A stretch of 64,000 nt of DNA. Source: Aphanomyces cochlioides. Lineage: Eukaryota > Oomycota > Saprolegniomycetes > Saprolegniales > Verrucalvaceae. Position 1 is the stretch's first letter; every line of letters starts with the position of its first letter. Below, piece by piece: positions 10,508-20,906 of the stretch. Position numbers and translations under genes: made by a program. Location: the NCBI GenBank assembly GCA_019828595.1, contig JAHQRK010000025.1:1-64000 (forward strand), written 5' to 3'. The notes under the pieces were generated by a model. It was not told the DNA's origin and made no database searches. It was given only the letters and a program-made list of their open reading frames with translations.

Positions 10508-11061
10508 GAGAGTTTTCGCAACTTCGATTATAGATGTGATTATATTATAGCCCATAGTCAAGTCTATAGTATAATCAACACTCAGAAATTCTTTTCGCAG
10601 TTCATTGAAATTATAGATTTTGACTATAATCTGGTGTAATGAGTGACAGAGGTTCTGGGTGTCGTCGTGATTGCTTGAACAACTGAACATCATGCTTGCG
10701 CTCGACAATGCTATATCTGCTCGAAATATATGGTTAATGATACCTCAAGAACGATCTCAATTTGAACCCTTGAATGACGTGATTTGCGTGGCCTTGTTTG
10801 GACTTATGAAAGCAGGAACAAAGCGGTTGGTGGCTTGCATGCATATTATTCTGTCAAATTCTATTCATTATTTGCGACTTCATCGATATTATATGACACA
10901 GTATATAAATCGACAGAGGAAATTTTTCATGATTATAGAGGGCGATCTATAATCATTTTTCATCAAAATTTGACTATAGATTTATGAATTATCAGAGGCA
11001 TTCTCGAAAATCGATATTCTATCATCAAATCTATAATATAATCGAGTTTGCGAAAACTCCG
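10508..11061. mobile_element. TA-flanked MITE with GAGTTTTCGCAA termini
   Basis: The left end reads TA-GAGAGTTTTCGCAACTTCG and the right end, on the opposite strand, TA-CGGAGTTTTCGCAAACTCG. The termini are inverted and flanked by TA (10506-10507 and 11062-11063), as in Tc1/mariner-type MITEs. Inside are many TATAGATT / AATCTATA words in both orientations. ORFs inside (10671-10987) show no transposase motif. The end word GAGAGTTTTCG is shared with the element at 17745. Confidence 0.55.
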
Positions 11062-11255
11062 TATTGACGAACCATTGAAAGCCTACCAAAACCACTTTTC
11101 AAGCACAATTTTTGTCCGGATAAGGCCTTCATTTATTTAAATCCGACACTCCAGTTGTCAAGTGTTCTAAAAATCGTGCAACCAAAACACACACAAATCA
11201 CATTTATCAATAAAATTCCATTGGTTGAATTTAAGTGGTCTCCATCGGGCAGGCA

Positions 11256-11411
11256 TATAAGGACGTCCCGAACAGGAAAATGCGCTGCGTTTGCATTGTA
11301 CGATTCGGCAACTTTGTCCCAGCCGTTACGCCCGGCCGGGAGATACTGCTGGATCTGGTCGAGCATAAGTTCGATCGATGCCGTACACCAACCTTTGCCT
11401 CTGCGGGGCAT
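11256..11411 (-). pseudogene. DUF6818-like / Myb-like domain scrap
   Basis: From the minus-strand ATG at 11411 the frame reads MPRRGKGWCTASIELMLDQI, then QQYLPAGRNGWDKVAESYN. The pattern RG.G(Y/W)...E...LD.I...LPAG...W..V...(Y/F)N is what I remember for the oomycete DUF6818 domain, a Myb/SANT-like fold often found in mobile-element contexts. The similarity stops after about 50 residues, where the frame drifts. No neighbouring gene explains it. Confidence 0.35.
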
Positions 11412-11730
11412 GATGATTTGGGAAATCACTGGACATCGGCAGATGAATTGTATAAACTTGTATTGGATTATTGAGGTTTTTTTGTGTCGGAGGTCCACAC
11501 AAATCACGAATTTGTGCCGTAATAAAATCGAAAAATGTCGCGTTTGTGATTTTTACACAAAATCAATTGTGTAGGTTTTGGTAGGCTTCCATTAGCCAAG
11601 CACACAATCCATACAATTCCTCGATCAAAAATTCCATTCAACTGACAACAATCGACGAACAAACGACGACAATTGCACAGATTGTGGTTCAGAGACGTAA
11701 TATCATTCCAATCAAGAGGCATGTCAACCA

Positions 11731-12727
11731 ATGGCTCATTTCCAGTGGATTATTTGGACATCGGAGATTACCCTGGACGATTGGAAAGACTTGCATATTG
11801 TCTTTATGACTGTGGATGCGGAAGACTTTGGTGAAATCCGCTGGAGAGAACTTGCACCTCGACTGCCCCACTTGATTTACTTGGACGTGAAAGGAGCGAG
11901 TGACGATTTGAGTGGCGTTTTCCAATTTGTCGCATCGAGCAACCAAATTACACAATTCGGAATTTATGTGGAAGAAACATACACTATGAAAACCAGTGAT
12001 GTGATCCACCTCATATTATGGTTCAAAACTCGATCCGTGGAACGGTTTGAGTTTATGTCGGGGGACTTGAGCGCAGTGGACGAGGATCTGAAGCAAGCGT
12101 TGTATCAAGCCATGTTCAATTGTTCTACGCTGGAGACACTCCGTTTGTCCTATGAAGACTCGAACAATATGGATTTCAGTCGGTTGACATTTTCGATGAA
12201 ATTATTGCAACTTCACATTGAGAGCATGGCATCAAGCTTTGTCAAGTCTTTGGCGAGTCGATTGGAACGTTCCAGTGTAACTCGTCTTGATCTGGGCTCC
12301 TATGAGAGCGAGAACTTGGAAGGCATGGTATCTCTCCTACAAGTCTTACCTCGGACGTCCGTCAAGCACTTGGAGTTGACACTCTAACATTCAGGACTCC
12401 ATTTGGTGCAAGATAATCCCGCTATTTGAGATTTGCTCATTGACAACTTTGGTTTTTGGAGCTGAAGTGTTTCCGACTGGTTTTACACATGGCCTTGCAG
12501 CGGCGATTCGAAACAATCACACGATTTGTAATTTGGAGCTGGACTGTACTGGCATTGACTTTTCAGATTTCCAACTTTTGATTCAAAGTTTTGGACATCC
12601 CGCTCGACAGGTCAAGACAAAGAGGATAACAGTGCGAAGCCCTCCATTTTCTAAAGTGATCGAGTCCTCAGAAGAAGAATCTCTGAAGAAGTTTGCTACT
12701 GAATGTGGAGTTCAACTCAAATTATAA
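11731..12727 (+). pseudogene. LRR-family member, N-terminus missing, one frameshift
   Basis: This frame is open from 11731 and matches the intact family members from roughly residue 145 onward. It has WRELAPRLPHLIYLDV, FEFMSGDLSAVDEDLKQA, LYQAMFNCSTLETLRLSY and LLQVLPRTSVKHLELTL. At about 12385 an extra T gives a TAA. Removing it restores SIWCKIIPLFEICSLTTL and joins the second frame, which runs AAAIRNNHTICNLEL to a stop at 12727. The F-box-like N-terminus and about 140 residues are absent upstream. LRR-type proteins act in protein binding; no enzyme motif is present. One indel decides whether the C-terminal two-thirds is readable, so it is worth checking for sequencing error. Confidence 0.65.
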
Positions 12728-13106
12728 TGCTCATTTTCCAATCACTACTGTTCATGGCATTATCCTTTCCACTTACGAGATCCAGTTTAGATGAAATCGT
12801 TGCTGCTTTAATTCAAAATAATGCAAAATTGTCGACATAGCTCGTTTCGGCATTCCGTCCCACATAAAAAGAACCTCCATTTCACAGCGGGTTCAGATTA
12901 TGCCCTGCCCTCGGTAAATGCCTTTGACTTAATGTTCGTTTCTTCGAGATCTCGGATCATCAAGCATTGATTATGCAAACAAGAACTTGATATTCCTCAA
13001 AATCTAATTCTGTGGTGAAGATAAAAACTAAAATCTGTCGTCATTTTAACCATCTTGGACTGTGGAATTAAATAAACATTCAGGGCGCGAGAAGAATTTG
13101 AGCGAC
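12728..13106. other. Non-coding gap between two LRR-family pieces
   Basis: No gene or repeat was recognised. Confidence 0.35.
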
Positions 13107-13283
13107 GTGCTCATGCGTCTGTTGATCAAAAGTATTTCGCATCCCAGTCGAAGAACAACAACAAACTTGATCAATCTGACACCATCTATCTTTCGACCAA
13201 TGGAGGAGTCAGCAGTTATTTCCTTGAAGCAATACGCCGCAGATTATGGAGTAGAATTCATTGTTTTTACGTTTTGTTTCTAA
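13107..13283 (+). pseudogene. LRR-family C-terminal scrap
   Basis: The frame contains LMRLLIKSISHPSRR followed about 25 residues later by LKQYAADYGVEFIV and a stop. The intact members end with LLIESMTASSRR and then LASKHGGQFIY, so order and spacing agree with the last 50 residues of the family. Nothing upstream in frame resembles the rest of the gene. Confidence 0.5.
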
Positions 13284-14218
13284 ATACTGTAGTCCTTCAA
13301 ATGTTTTCGCATCCTACTTTATAACCTCTTTCAAGTGCTGGTTTACACGGAATTTGTCTAAGATATAACAAAACATTGTGAGAGTTTTTCAAGCAGCAAC
13401 TTTGAGCAAAGTAGACATTCAAGATCACAGTTGCATTTTCAAGTTGCTGGTTGAGAGTGAAAGGGCGAGAAGTCTTTCATTGTTGTCACCCGATACCGTC
13501 GTTACAAATTCATATATGAATGGGACTTGACGCAAAATCCCTCGGACTTGCGGTGCATTGAATTTACTCTTTGTGCTTGCCCTGGATGATGACGCTGTTC
13601 GCAACATGATAGTCGAAGCCAAACTGTTCTCAGTACTCACACCTCACTTGAGTGTCCTGGCTATTATTGCGCTTTTCACCCAATTTGCCTGTTGTTTTAG
13701 AGAGTAAAACCACGCCAGTCAAAAATAAATCAAGCCTGTCTTTATGTTAAACAATGCTTATTTCGAGTACTGGGTTTCTGTTTAAATAAAATCACGTTCA
13801 ATTCAAATTACTTGTGTTCTCATTTTTTCTTGAAGGAATGGACAGCGAGCGTGAAGACCTCCCATTTCCAACTCACTAGGGGTAAGAGCAGGACAATTGT
13901 CGGTCAACCCACTATTCTGTATTTGCATGTCTGTGCTGATCATTGTTTATCAAGTTGTGTCAGCCAAGAAAAGTCAGCCAATCGGAGTCCAAAAATTGAA
14001 TGAAATCAAGCGTTATTTTAAGAGTACTCCACGTACTCTAATTATAATTCAACGCTGAAAAATAATTAAAGGATGGATTTATCCCTGGAATTGCCAAGAA
14101 AATGTGAAAAGCGCAATAATTGTAATTTTGCTCATCAAAAGATGTGTATGAAGATGTATTCGGGCAGCTTGGAGTGATATATTTGGATAATCGCATTTAA
14201 TGGGAGATTCTACCACGA
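13284..14218. other. Non-coding gap before the Crypton
   Basis: No gene recognised. The minus ORF near 13425-13640 and the plus ORF near 13812-14003 have no family features. CCAAT-type words occur near 13978. Confidence 0.35.
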
Positions 14219-16446
14219 TCTACCACTCTTTACCAAGATCTACCATCCGGTTACAGCATGTAGTATGCGGATGTCCGCTGTCTTGAAACGGATCAGCAGT
14301 CGACAACAAGTCCTGGCCACAATGCATCCTTACGACATCGAAGACGCCATTCAGTCGATGGCAGATGCCGGAGTGGCGTCGCTACTTCAGCGTCTACCGT
14401 TTGTGCAGTCCACGGTTGCTCGCAGTCACACAGGCAGTCGATGTTTGGAAGGCAATTCAAAGCGAGCTTACAAGAAGCACATACGAGGAACAGTTCTTTT
14501 GTTCATTAGTCGGCGATTATGATAGTCTTTTGATGCTCCTTGACAACCCTCCCGAGGCATTTTGTCCATCAATGAGTCCCAATGCAATCACGGATTTTAT
14601 CAATTTTAAACGACAGCCTGCAGGTTCAGCATTTACACGTATTGGTCATGACAAGCCATTTTACGATGTTTTAGGACGACCAGTTTTATGTCAAGGTGGA
14701 TGGAACGACCCTCGCAATGTCGACCATATGCTTTCTGCCGTGACTGTATTACATAGTGCTCGTGGCCAACGTGGTGGCTTTACTGAACGATGTGATGCAT
14801 GCTTCAAACACAGCGACGACAAGAACTTTCTTGGCTGTCGTTTTCATCGTGGATCTCCAAGATTGTGGAGAACTGGGTCGCCAAAGTTATCTGAGCTTGT
14901 CGAAAACACAGCGAAACAGAGTTGGAAACTGAGCTGTGACTATGTTGCTCAAGGTGACTCACCTCTATCACCATGGGAATTGATGGATGTTCGCACCCAT
15001 TTATTGGCTTCCAACAATGATTCAGATTTTCAGCTGTTTGTGATGGTTCTTTTGAGTTGCAAACTGTTTTTACGCAGTGAAGAGGTGGTCAAGATGAAGT
15101 TTGATGTATTTATTCATGATTTGGCTATTGTGGATGAAAATCGATTTGTTGAAGCTATTGCAGTCAAAATTCAAGGCAAATGCGACTCTCAACCTGTAAC
15201 TTGTATGATTTGGGCCGAGAATTGTTTGCCATTACTGTGTCCCGTTCGTCATTTGTTGACATGGATATATCGACGACATAGAGACAACAATGAAACATTT
15301 CTCTTTCCCGGCAACTGTGATGGCCACGTTTCACCAGATGGTTTTCATGAAAAATTCAAAATTGTGTGTGGAAAATTTTTGGATAGAAATGGTCCTTTTG
15401 GCTCGCATTCATGCCGTAAAACGGCGTATTTACTTGCCGTTTGGGGTGGTTGCGAAGAAGGCGACTTGATGCTAAGTGCTCGCCACAAAACAATTAGCCA
15501 GGCAATGAAATACAAGCGCGATGCATTATTTTTACTAAATGTCGCAAAAGCCAACAATCGACATACTGACCATGTTGTACCACAGTGGAGGCCAATTGTG
15601 TGTAAAGACTTGCAAATGGGTCGTGCAATCAACAATGGTAAGTCGATTGACAGCAAAACATCGTCCATGTTGGCTTTAAACTTTGTTGGTGGTATTTGCA
15701 AATGCTCACCATCATCGAGCATTTTACGATTACTTGAATCAGTCATTCACTTGAATAAACCGACAACTACGCTGGAGTCGATTACAAACTTTTGCCAAGA
15801 CCATTTGACCCCATCGTTGCAGTCACAATTGATGTCACTGTTGGAAAAACTGACGCTCGAAATACGCTACTCTATATCGTCAAGCTCTCGTGACTCGCAA
15901 CAATGTCTACCACTATCGTCAGCTTGTTCGATCGAGTCCGATGCATGTAGTCATGAAGAAATTCAGCCGCTATGCCAGGAGTCCAAAGAATGTGTCAAAA
16001 AGCCTAAGCGTGGTGGAACATTTGACTTTGACGGCCGACTCGAGCTCAAAAGAATCAAATTAGCGAGTGCGAAACTATCAAAGATCATACAGTATCACGC
16101 TGATATGCCACCACATGCTTCGTCCATGACAGTGCCAGCACGCGTGTTTGCTCCCACGTCCATCGTACCAATCATCTCTTGTCTAAATCGTCACTGTGAT
16201 GGAAAAGTCGAAATCTTCTTGGATCGATGGAAATCATTCAACCACTCCAACTTCGGAAAGCGATGTTGTTCAGGGAAAGATGAACAATGCAACTTCTTCA
16301 GTTTCAAATGAGCACTGTCACACCAGATCTCCGAAGGAATAAGTAATGAAGTGTGTCACAGAAAATGGTCGACGATCGCAATGTCACACTGTCTTCCAGC
16401 ATCCGTACTATCCGTATAATGACTCTACCACACTCTACCAAAGATA
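14219..16446 (+). mobile_element. Crypton (tyrosine-recombinase DNA transposon)
   Basis: A long tyrosine-recombinase gene is bracketed by related words: TCTACCACTCTTTACCAAG at 14219-14237 and TCTACCACACTCTACCAAAG at 16424-16443. More TCTACCA units lie at 14209 and 14239. They are in the same orientation, as expected for a Crypton, which lacks terminal inverted repeats and recombines at short direct repeats. The exact ends cannot be fixed without an empty site. Confidence 0.6.
14365..16311 (+). CDS. Crypton tyrosine recombinase
   Basis: The 648-codon frame contains the tyrosine-recombinase set: LFLRSEEVVKMK (Arg237), GSHSCRKTAYL (His348-x-x-Arg351), ARHKTISQAMKY (His374 and the Tyr383 nucleophile). 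A Cys/His-rich patch (CDACFKHSDDKNFLGCRFH, about 153-171) may bind zinc. The C-terminal 200 residues are Ser-rich and end with a second Cys/His patch. The likely true N-terminus lies in another frame from about 14322 (MHPYDIEDAIQSMADAGVAS, then LPFVQSTVARSHT). Skipping one base near 14430 would join it to the QAVDVWKAIQSEL frame. So the copy has either a one-base frameshift near its start or a shorter product from an internal Met. The catalytic part is complete. The protein would integrate and excise the element through a phosphotyrosine intermediate. Confidence 0.82.
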   Translation: MPEWRRYFSVYRLCSPRLLAVTQAVDVWKAIQSELTRSTYEEQFFCSLVGDYDSLLMLLDNPPEAFCPSMSPNAITDFINFKRQPAGSAFTRIGHDKPFYDVLGRPVLCQGGWNDPRNVDHMLSAVTVLHSARGQRGGFTERCDACFKHSDDKNFLGCRFHRGSPRLWRTGSPKLSELVENTAKQSWKLSCDYVAQGDSPLSPWELMDVRTHLLASNNDSDFQLFVMVLLSCKLFLRSEEVVKMKFDVFIHDLAIVDENRFVEAIAVKIQGKCDSQPVTCMIWAENCLPLLCPVRHLLTWIYRRHRDNNETFLFPGNCDGHVSPDGFHEKFKIVCGKFLDRNGPFGSHSCRKTAYLLAVWGGCEEGDLMLSARHKTISQAMKYKRDALFLLNVAKANNRHTDHVVPQWRPIVCKDLQMGRAINNGKSIDSKTSSMLALNFVGGICKCSPSSSILRLLESVIHLNKPTTTLESITNFCQDHLTPSLQSQLMSLLEKLTLEIRYSISSSSRDSQQCLPLSSACSIESDACSHEEIQPLCQESKECVKKPKRGGTFDFDGRLELKRIKLASAKLSKIIQYHADMPPHASSMTVPARVFAPTSIVPIISCLNRHCDGKVEIFLDRWKSFNHSNFGKRCCSGKDEQCNFFSFK

Positions 16447-16596
16447 CAAGTTATATATATACTTGGTAACGTTAAATGACCACTTTCTTTGTCTCATTGG
16501 CTGAATTATCTAATAACGAAATTTGATTGGGTAACTTTGAAGAAAGTACATTGAGCCTGACAAAGTTCGAATGCATCGAATAAGTCCAAGACGGAA
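16312..16596. other. Short non-coding interval after the Crypton gene
   Basis: Contains the right flanking direct repeat (16424-16443) and an AT-rich stretch. No gene. Confidence 0.4.
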
Positions 16597-16822
16597 ATGG
16601 GTCGAGACACGAGACGGAAACCAAACGAGGATGGACAAGTCGTCCTGGTAGCTCCCAATGCAATCAACTCTATACTGGCCAAGCTCCCCCTGATGGGATC
16701 ATCAACGTTGCGTTCTTGATGCCCGAAGCAAAGGATGTGTTTGCATTCCTGGAAGCTCTGCGACCATTCATCAACTTGGGATCTCTTGAGCATCTGTATC
16801 AGCTTGGACGCTCCTTCTTGAA
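16597..16822 (+). pseudogene. LRR-family N-terminal scrap
   Basis: An ATG at 16597 opens a frame ending in AKLP. After a one-base shift in a C5 run near 16685, the reading becomes DGIINVAFLMPEAKDVFAFL and then EALRPFINLGSLEHLYQLG. This is the F-box-like N-terminus of the family (compare LPVDIVIKIAF and LEVLHPYKALGPLEHLYRM in the 29970 copy). The match stops at about 16815-16822, where a mariner fragment of opposite orientation begins, so the gene was truncated there. Confidence 0.6.
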
Positions 16823-17208
16823 TGCCTTGGCTCATGTAACGATGTAGCGATGATTTTGGGATGCAGGTGTTGTACGAAGCACATCGGTATATCTCTCTTT
16901 TCGAACTCAAGGTCGGACACACGCGTTTGAACTTCGTGGGCTTGACGAGGCTTGCGCCCGCACTTTTCATTGCGTTTCGGTTGCAGTTCGTTGAGCAACG
17001 CAGCGTGATTCAGATTTGGCCTAGCAACGGCCAGCAATTTTTTGGAGCAGTGGGACTTCCAGAGTGATGCAACTAGACTAGCACTGACAGAGTGCCGTTG
17101 GGCCACTTGTTTGATGGCGCGATGCTTGAGCTTGCCGTCGGACGACTTGTCAGCGAGGTCCAGCAAGATGACCAACTTCACAGTTGGCGTCACGTCCTTG
17201 CCGCGCAT
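16815..17208 (-). pseudogene. Tc1/mariner transposase, N-terminal fragment
   Basis: From the minus-strand ATG at 17208 the frame reads LKHRAIKQVAQRHSVSASLV and then ASLWK. This is a helix-turn-helix like those at the N-terminus of oomycete mariner transposases. GRKPRQAHEVQTRV follows. A frameshift then moves to CIPKSSLHRYMSQGI, matching the second DNA-binding helix set. The catalytic domain is absent: at about 16815 the sequence changes to an LRR-family scrap. The 5' mariner terminus (17516-17539) lies 300 bases upstream, as expected for an element cut after its N-terminal third. Confidence 0.6.
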
Positions 17209-17515
17209 TGCAAAATGAAAGTTTGCTGGCCATACGCAAGATGTTGGGTAATTATGTTTGACAGGTCTAGTCAGTTCAATTTCCTCTCAAATATTATGTA
17301 TTTTTTTAAATTGCTATACAATATTCAAGTTCGGTGCTTTATTTTTATAACTAGTTAATTTTAATTTTTGTCCACGAAATGGTTGGATTCCACGAGCTAT
17401 TTGATTCGCCCAATTGCAAGGTAGCAAAGTGGCTTCACTCGGCTTTCGATTGGTTCATTCCATACACTGTAAATCATAATAATCGATTTTTGAGGGCAAA
17501 TTCCCTGAAAATCAC

Positions 17516-17539
17516 ACAATAATTTGGGACAGAGTAGTA
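17516..17539 (-). mobile_element. Tc1/mariner terminus beside the N-terminal fragment
   Basis: On the minus strand, TA-CTACTCTGTCCCAAATTATT. It matches the terminus at 7340-7362. The 17209-17515 interval between it and the transposase start is AT-rich and holds no gene. Confidence 0.5.
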
Positions 17540-17744
17540 TTTCCCACGGCCTGGCACATTGTTGGGTGTCATGCAAATCTCTTTCCTATGTTAAAATTCC
17601 GGATATGTACTCCGGACATTCATATCCGGATGAATGTTCCACCAACGATACAAGGTATGTACTAGGGCCCGTCTGGATGCCACCTATTATTGAGATAATT
17701 CGCAATATTTTGATCAATTATTGCATAATTTTGATTATCGCATA

Positions 17745-18143
17745 GAGAGTTTTCGGAGCCACTTTAGAGTTGAGATTCGAGATTGCCGATATCAACTCTA
17801 AAGTTACGTTTTTGCGACGTTCGGTGAGTGAGCACTTGGAACGAAACTTATACGGATCCGAATAAAGACAACTCACGTCTTCGTTGCATTTCATCGACTT
17901 CGAACTACTTTAACCATCAGATAGACAGCGCTACTGCTCTATATGGTCTGCATGGACTTCGCACGCCAAACTAAGTATGTGGGACGCATGGATCCAGCTT
18001 TCCGGACGATTATGCGTATCTCAAAGACTGATCTGAAAATCTTTTGAGATCGAGATGGTTTCTAGAATTATTTTATAAAGCTTTATTAATTTATAGAGGT
18101 ACAGCTGGTGGATCTCAACTCTAAAGTGGCTCCGAAAACTCTC
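17745..18143. mobile_element. 399-bp MITE with perfect ~32-bp inverted repeats, TA flanked
   Basis: The left end starts GAGAGTTTTCGGAGCCACTT and its reverse complement ends at 18143. The match is perfect for about 32 bases, ending in the word AGAGTTGAGAT. TA lies on both sides (17743-17744 and 18144-18145). The perfect arms suggest recent insertion. The first 11 bases equal the left end of the 10508-11061 element. No coding content. Confidence 0.75.
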
Positions 18144-18152
18144 TAGTAATGC

Positions 18153-18320
18153 ACTGTCTGGATGCCAAATATTGCATAAATTTTATTGCAATAATTTATT
18201 TCGAAACAGGCCAAATATGCAATAAACAATATTCTACTCAAAGTAGAATATTTTCCCCAATATCGCATAATCCACACAAATTCCCAATGATTATTTTATT
18301 TTCGTGGGAATCCAGACAGT
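18153..18320. mobile_element. Small nested inverted-repeat element, ACTGTCTGGAT ends
   Basis: ACTGTCTGGATGCC at 18153 and its partner, ending ATCCAGACAGT at 18320, form inverted ends around an AT-rich core. Related ends (GGACTGTCTGGATTCC-like) recur near 19855-19875 and 20260-20275. Confidence 0.45.
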
Positions 18321-19614
18321 CCGAAATTTTAAGTATTGTGATATTATAATACGTGGTTTGTATTATTTTGACCAAAATACAAAATATCACATAAGTCGGA
18401 AAATGTAGGAGCTTTATTTGATATTTTGATGAATCGTAGGAACAATATTCCGATATTTTCCATTTTTTCGAATAAAAAACCTCACACATTAATTTGATAA
18501 AGTATGAAATTAATTTTGACTGAAATTTTTGACAAATTGTAGGACCAAAATTCCTACGATTCATTGACCAATTATACATCTATAAAATCTCTTTATATTG
18601 ACCAATCATAATGTTTATGCCATCGATCTTGTGTATGGAGCGTATGTATGGGCGCGAGCCGGTCAGAGCGGCACTGCAATGCACATGCACCTTCTACTCA
18701 TGTTAGGCTTAGTCACCTGAAGCTTCAGGCGACAACTCAAGCTCGACATAGAGAGAAAGACTTGACTTTGACTAGACGACTGATAACTTGTTATGTGTTT
18801 GATGCCCTCGACCAAATGGCTCTTGTCGCGCCTCGCGTTCACCATAAACAAAGCTAAATAACTAAATACCTTCGCGTTACAAAGAATATCCTAGCTCCCC
18901 TTTGTAGTATGTGTATTATCTTACCGCTGATTCACTTTGCTCATATTCACCTCATGATGTGCATCAAGCAAACTGCGTCGTCAGACTGCATTGCATATCT
19001 CTAGGCAAGCACATAGTGTCGGTGAATGAGGTGCTTGACGCATTCTAGATATTCTGAAACCTTTGCCCTGAAGCATGTTTTCACAACACACAATCGTGAT
19101 AATATATATTAAATTCATTTAGAAAACGTTTCGTTCGGCATAAGAAAACTACACATAGCATGTGCGCCATCTGAGTTAGACACAAGCTGCTGGAGTTGGG
19201 ACCATGTTATCTTCAACGTCGCTCACAAAGTTTCAACTTGGTGAATCCAACGATCTCAACTCAATTCAAATTCAGCCAATAATAATGCGGAATTAATTCG
19301 TCAAAATCGAAATGTAGGCAATCCGTTCCTACGATTTCCAATCATAATACATAACGAATTTTCACAGTATTTTTTATTTGGCATCCAGACGGGCCCTTAA
19401 ATTATCACAATAATTTCATTTTTGGACTGACTGGAATCCCAAGAAAATTAAGGGTTCCTCTGCTTTATGGCATAATTGATACGTTTTTCCATAATTCACT
19501 ATCATATCAATATTTGTGACATCTGGAATGACATTTTATTATCCCATAAATTTGTGAAGAAAACAGCAAAATATGGCATAAAAAATGTGAATAAAATTCC
19601 TCCATATTTTTATT

Positions 19615-20610
19615 AAGAGTCCGTCGGGATACCACTTAATATCATATAATTCGCAATAATTTGAGCATAATGGCATAATTTTAAATATTGTATAACTTCC
19701 TGTCTGGAGGAACATATTCAATTAATTTTATTGCAAAAAATTATTCCAAAATCGGTCGATTATCGCAATAAAAAATATGCTACTCAGAGTCATATATTTT
19801 GACCAGTATTGTATAATTCGGTCAAATTCTCTAATTTCATTCTATTTACTTGGGAATCCAGACAGTCCAAAAATAGAATTATTGTGATAATATAATCTGT
19901 GGTTTGTATTCTTTTCGCAAAATGCAGAATACTCAATAACGAATTATCAAAATATTTTTTAATGTGTATCCTAAATAAAGACTGTCTCGAATCCCTAGAA
20001 AATTAAGGGCCTGTTTGGTGACTGTAAACATTTTTTCTGTGAAATTTCATAAAATGACAAGTGTCGCAGAATGTTGGTACAAAATGTCATTACGTCTGAC
20101 CTATATTTATCATGAAATAGGACTCTGAAATGACCAAAAATTGACGAATCCAAACACGCCGAAAAATTCGAACATATGACAAAACTGCAAGTTTTGTTGA
20201 AAAGTAGCAAATTTCATGAAATTTTCACTTGAACCAAACAGGCCCTAAAAAAATTTCTAGGGATTCGAGACAGTCCAAATATATAATTATTTGTGATAAT
20301 ATAATCTGTGGTTTGTATTCTTTTCCCAAAATGCATAACACTCATAACGGATTATCACAATATTTTTTAATCTGTATCCACACGGGCCCTAAAAATTAAA
20401 TAAAGTTAGGGAATTTGACAGAATTATATACTGTATTGGTCAAAATATACGACTTTGAGGAGTATATCTTTTATTGCGACAATCAACCAATTTTGCAATA
20501 ATTTTTTGCAATATAACAGGGAATTATACAATATTTAATATTATGGGATACTGTAATGCTCAAATTATTGCGATTTATAATGATAATTAGGGGTGGCCCT
20601 AAATACATTA
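19615..20610. repeat. Large AT-rich inverted repeat with nested MITE
   Basis: The segment 19620-19860 reappears in reverse complement at about 20420-20610. Shared words in order include CGCAATAATTTGAGCAT, TAAATATTGTATAA, AAAAAATTATT and CATATATTTTGACCA (with small changes). In addition 19865-19945 and 20264-20345 are direct copies containing GTGATAATATAATCTGTGG. Inner arms GACTGTCTCGAATCCCTAGA (19980-19999) and their complement up to 20275 enclose the MITE at 20007. Confidence 0.6.
20007..20245. mobile_element. 239-bp Harbinger-like MITE, TAA target duplication
   Basis: Inverted ends GGGCCTGTTTGGT are flanked by TAA on both sides (20004-20006 and 20246-20248). A 3-bp TAA/TTA duplication and G-rich ends are typical of PIF/Harbinger MITEs. 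No coding content. Confidence 0.65.
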
Positions 20611-20906
20611 CATTGTCATTAAGTTCGCTGTGGGCAGGCGAACTTGACGCTCAGTTCATGGTGACTTCATACTTGAACGCTGATGCACATGCCAATTTTG
20701 GCTAACTGCGATATAGAATGCATTTACTTGGACGAAAATAAAGAGTAGTGCTCCCGACATCACCATAAAACACTACTATATTAATAGTATGTAACACTCG
20801 TGTAATTAAAAAAAATATGAGCCGTATTTATATAATTTTGACGAAATTTTTTTCAATTGTGATTCCCGCATCTCCAAGGTGATAAATCGATTTGCCTTCC
20901 ACAAGA
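20611..20906. other. Upstream flank of an LRR-family pseudogene
   Basis: AT-rich, no gene. Just before 20907 the bases GGTGATAAATCGA match GGTGATGATCGA upstream of the intact copy at 25120, where ATG is the start. Here that ATG has become ATA. Confidence 0.4.

Larger units (their letters stand above)
17665..19396. mobile_element. Composite inverted-repeat element with GGGCCCGTCTGGATGCCA ends
   Basis: The left end reads GGGCCCGTCTGGATGCCA on the plus strand (17665-17682). The same 18-mer occurs in reverse complement at 19379-19396. The flanking triplets are CTA (17662-17664) and TTA (19397-19399), near-matching 3-bp target duplications of the PIF/Harbinger kind. At least two smaller elements are nested inside. 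No transposase is encoded, and the 18600-19350 interior shows nothing recognisable. Confidence 0.5.

Noticed and set aside
10671..10987. Plus-strand ORFs inside the TA-flanked MITE
   Set aside because: No transposase motif, low-complexity AT-rich context; the element is better read as non-autonomous.
11155..11574. 139-codon plus-strand ORF
   Set aside because: Opposite to the DUF6818-like reading and shows no family pattern.
15345..15746. 133-codon minus-strand ORF
   Set aside because: Antisense to the catalytic part of the Crypton recombinase.
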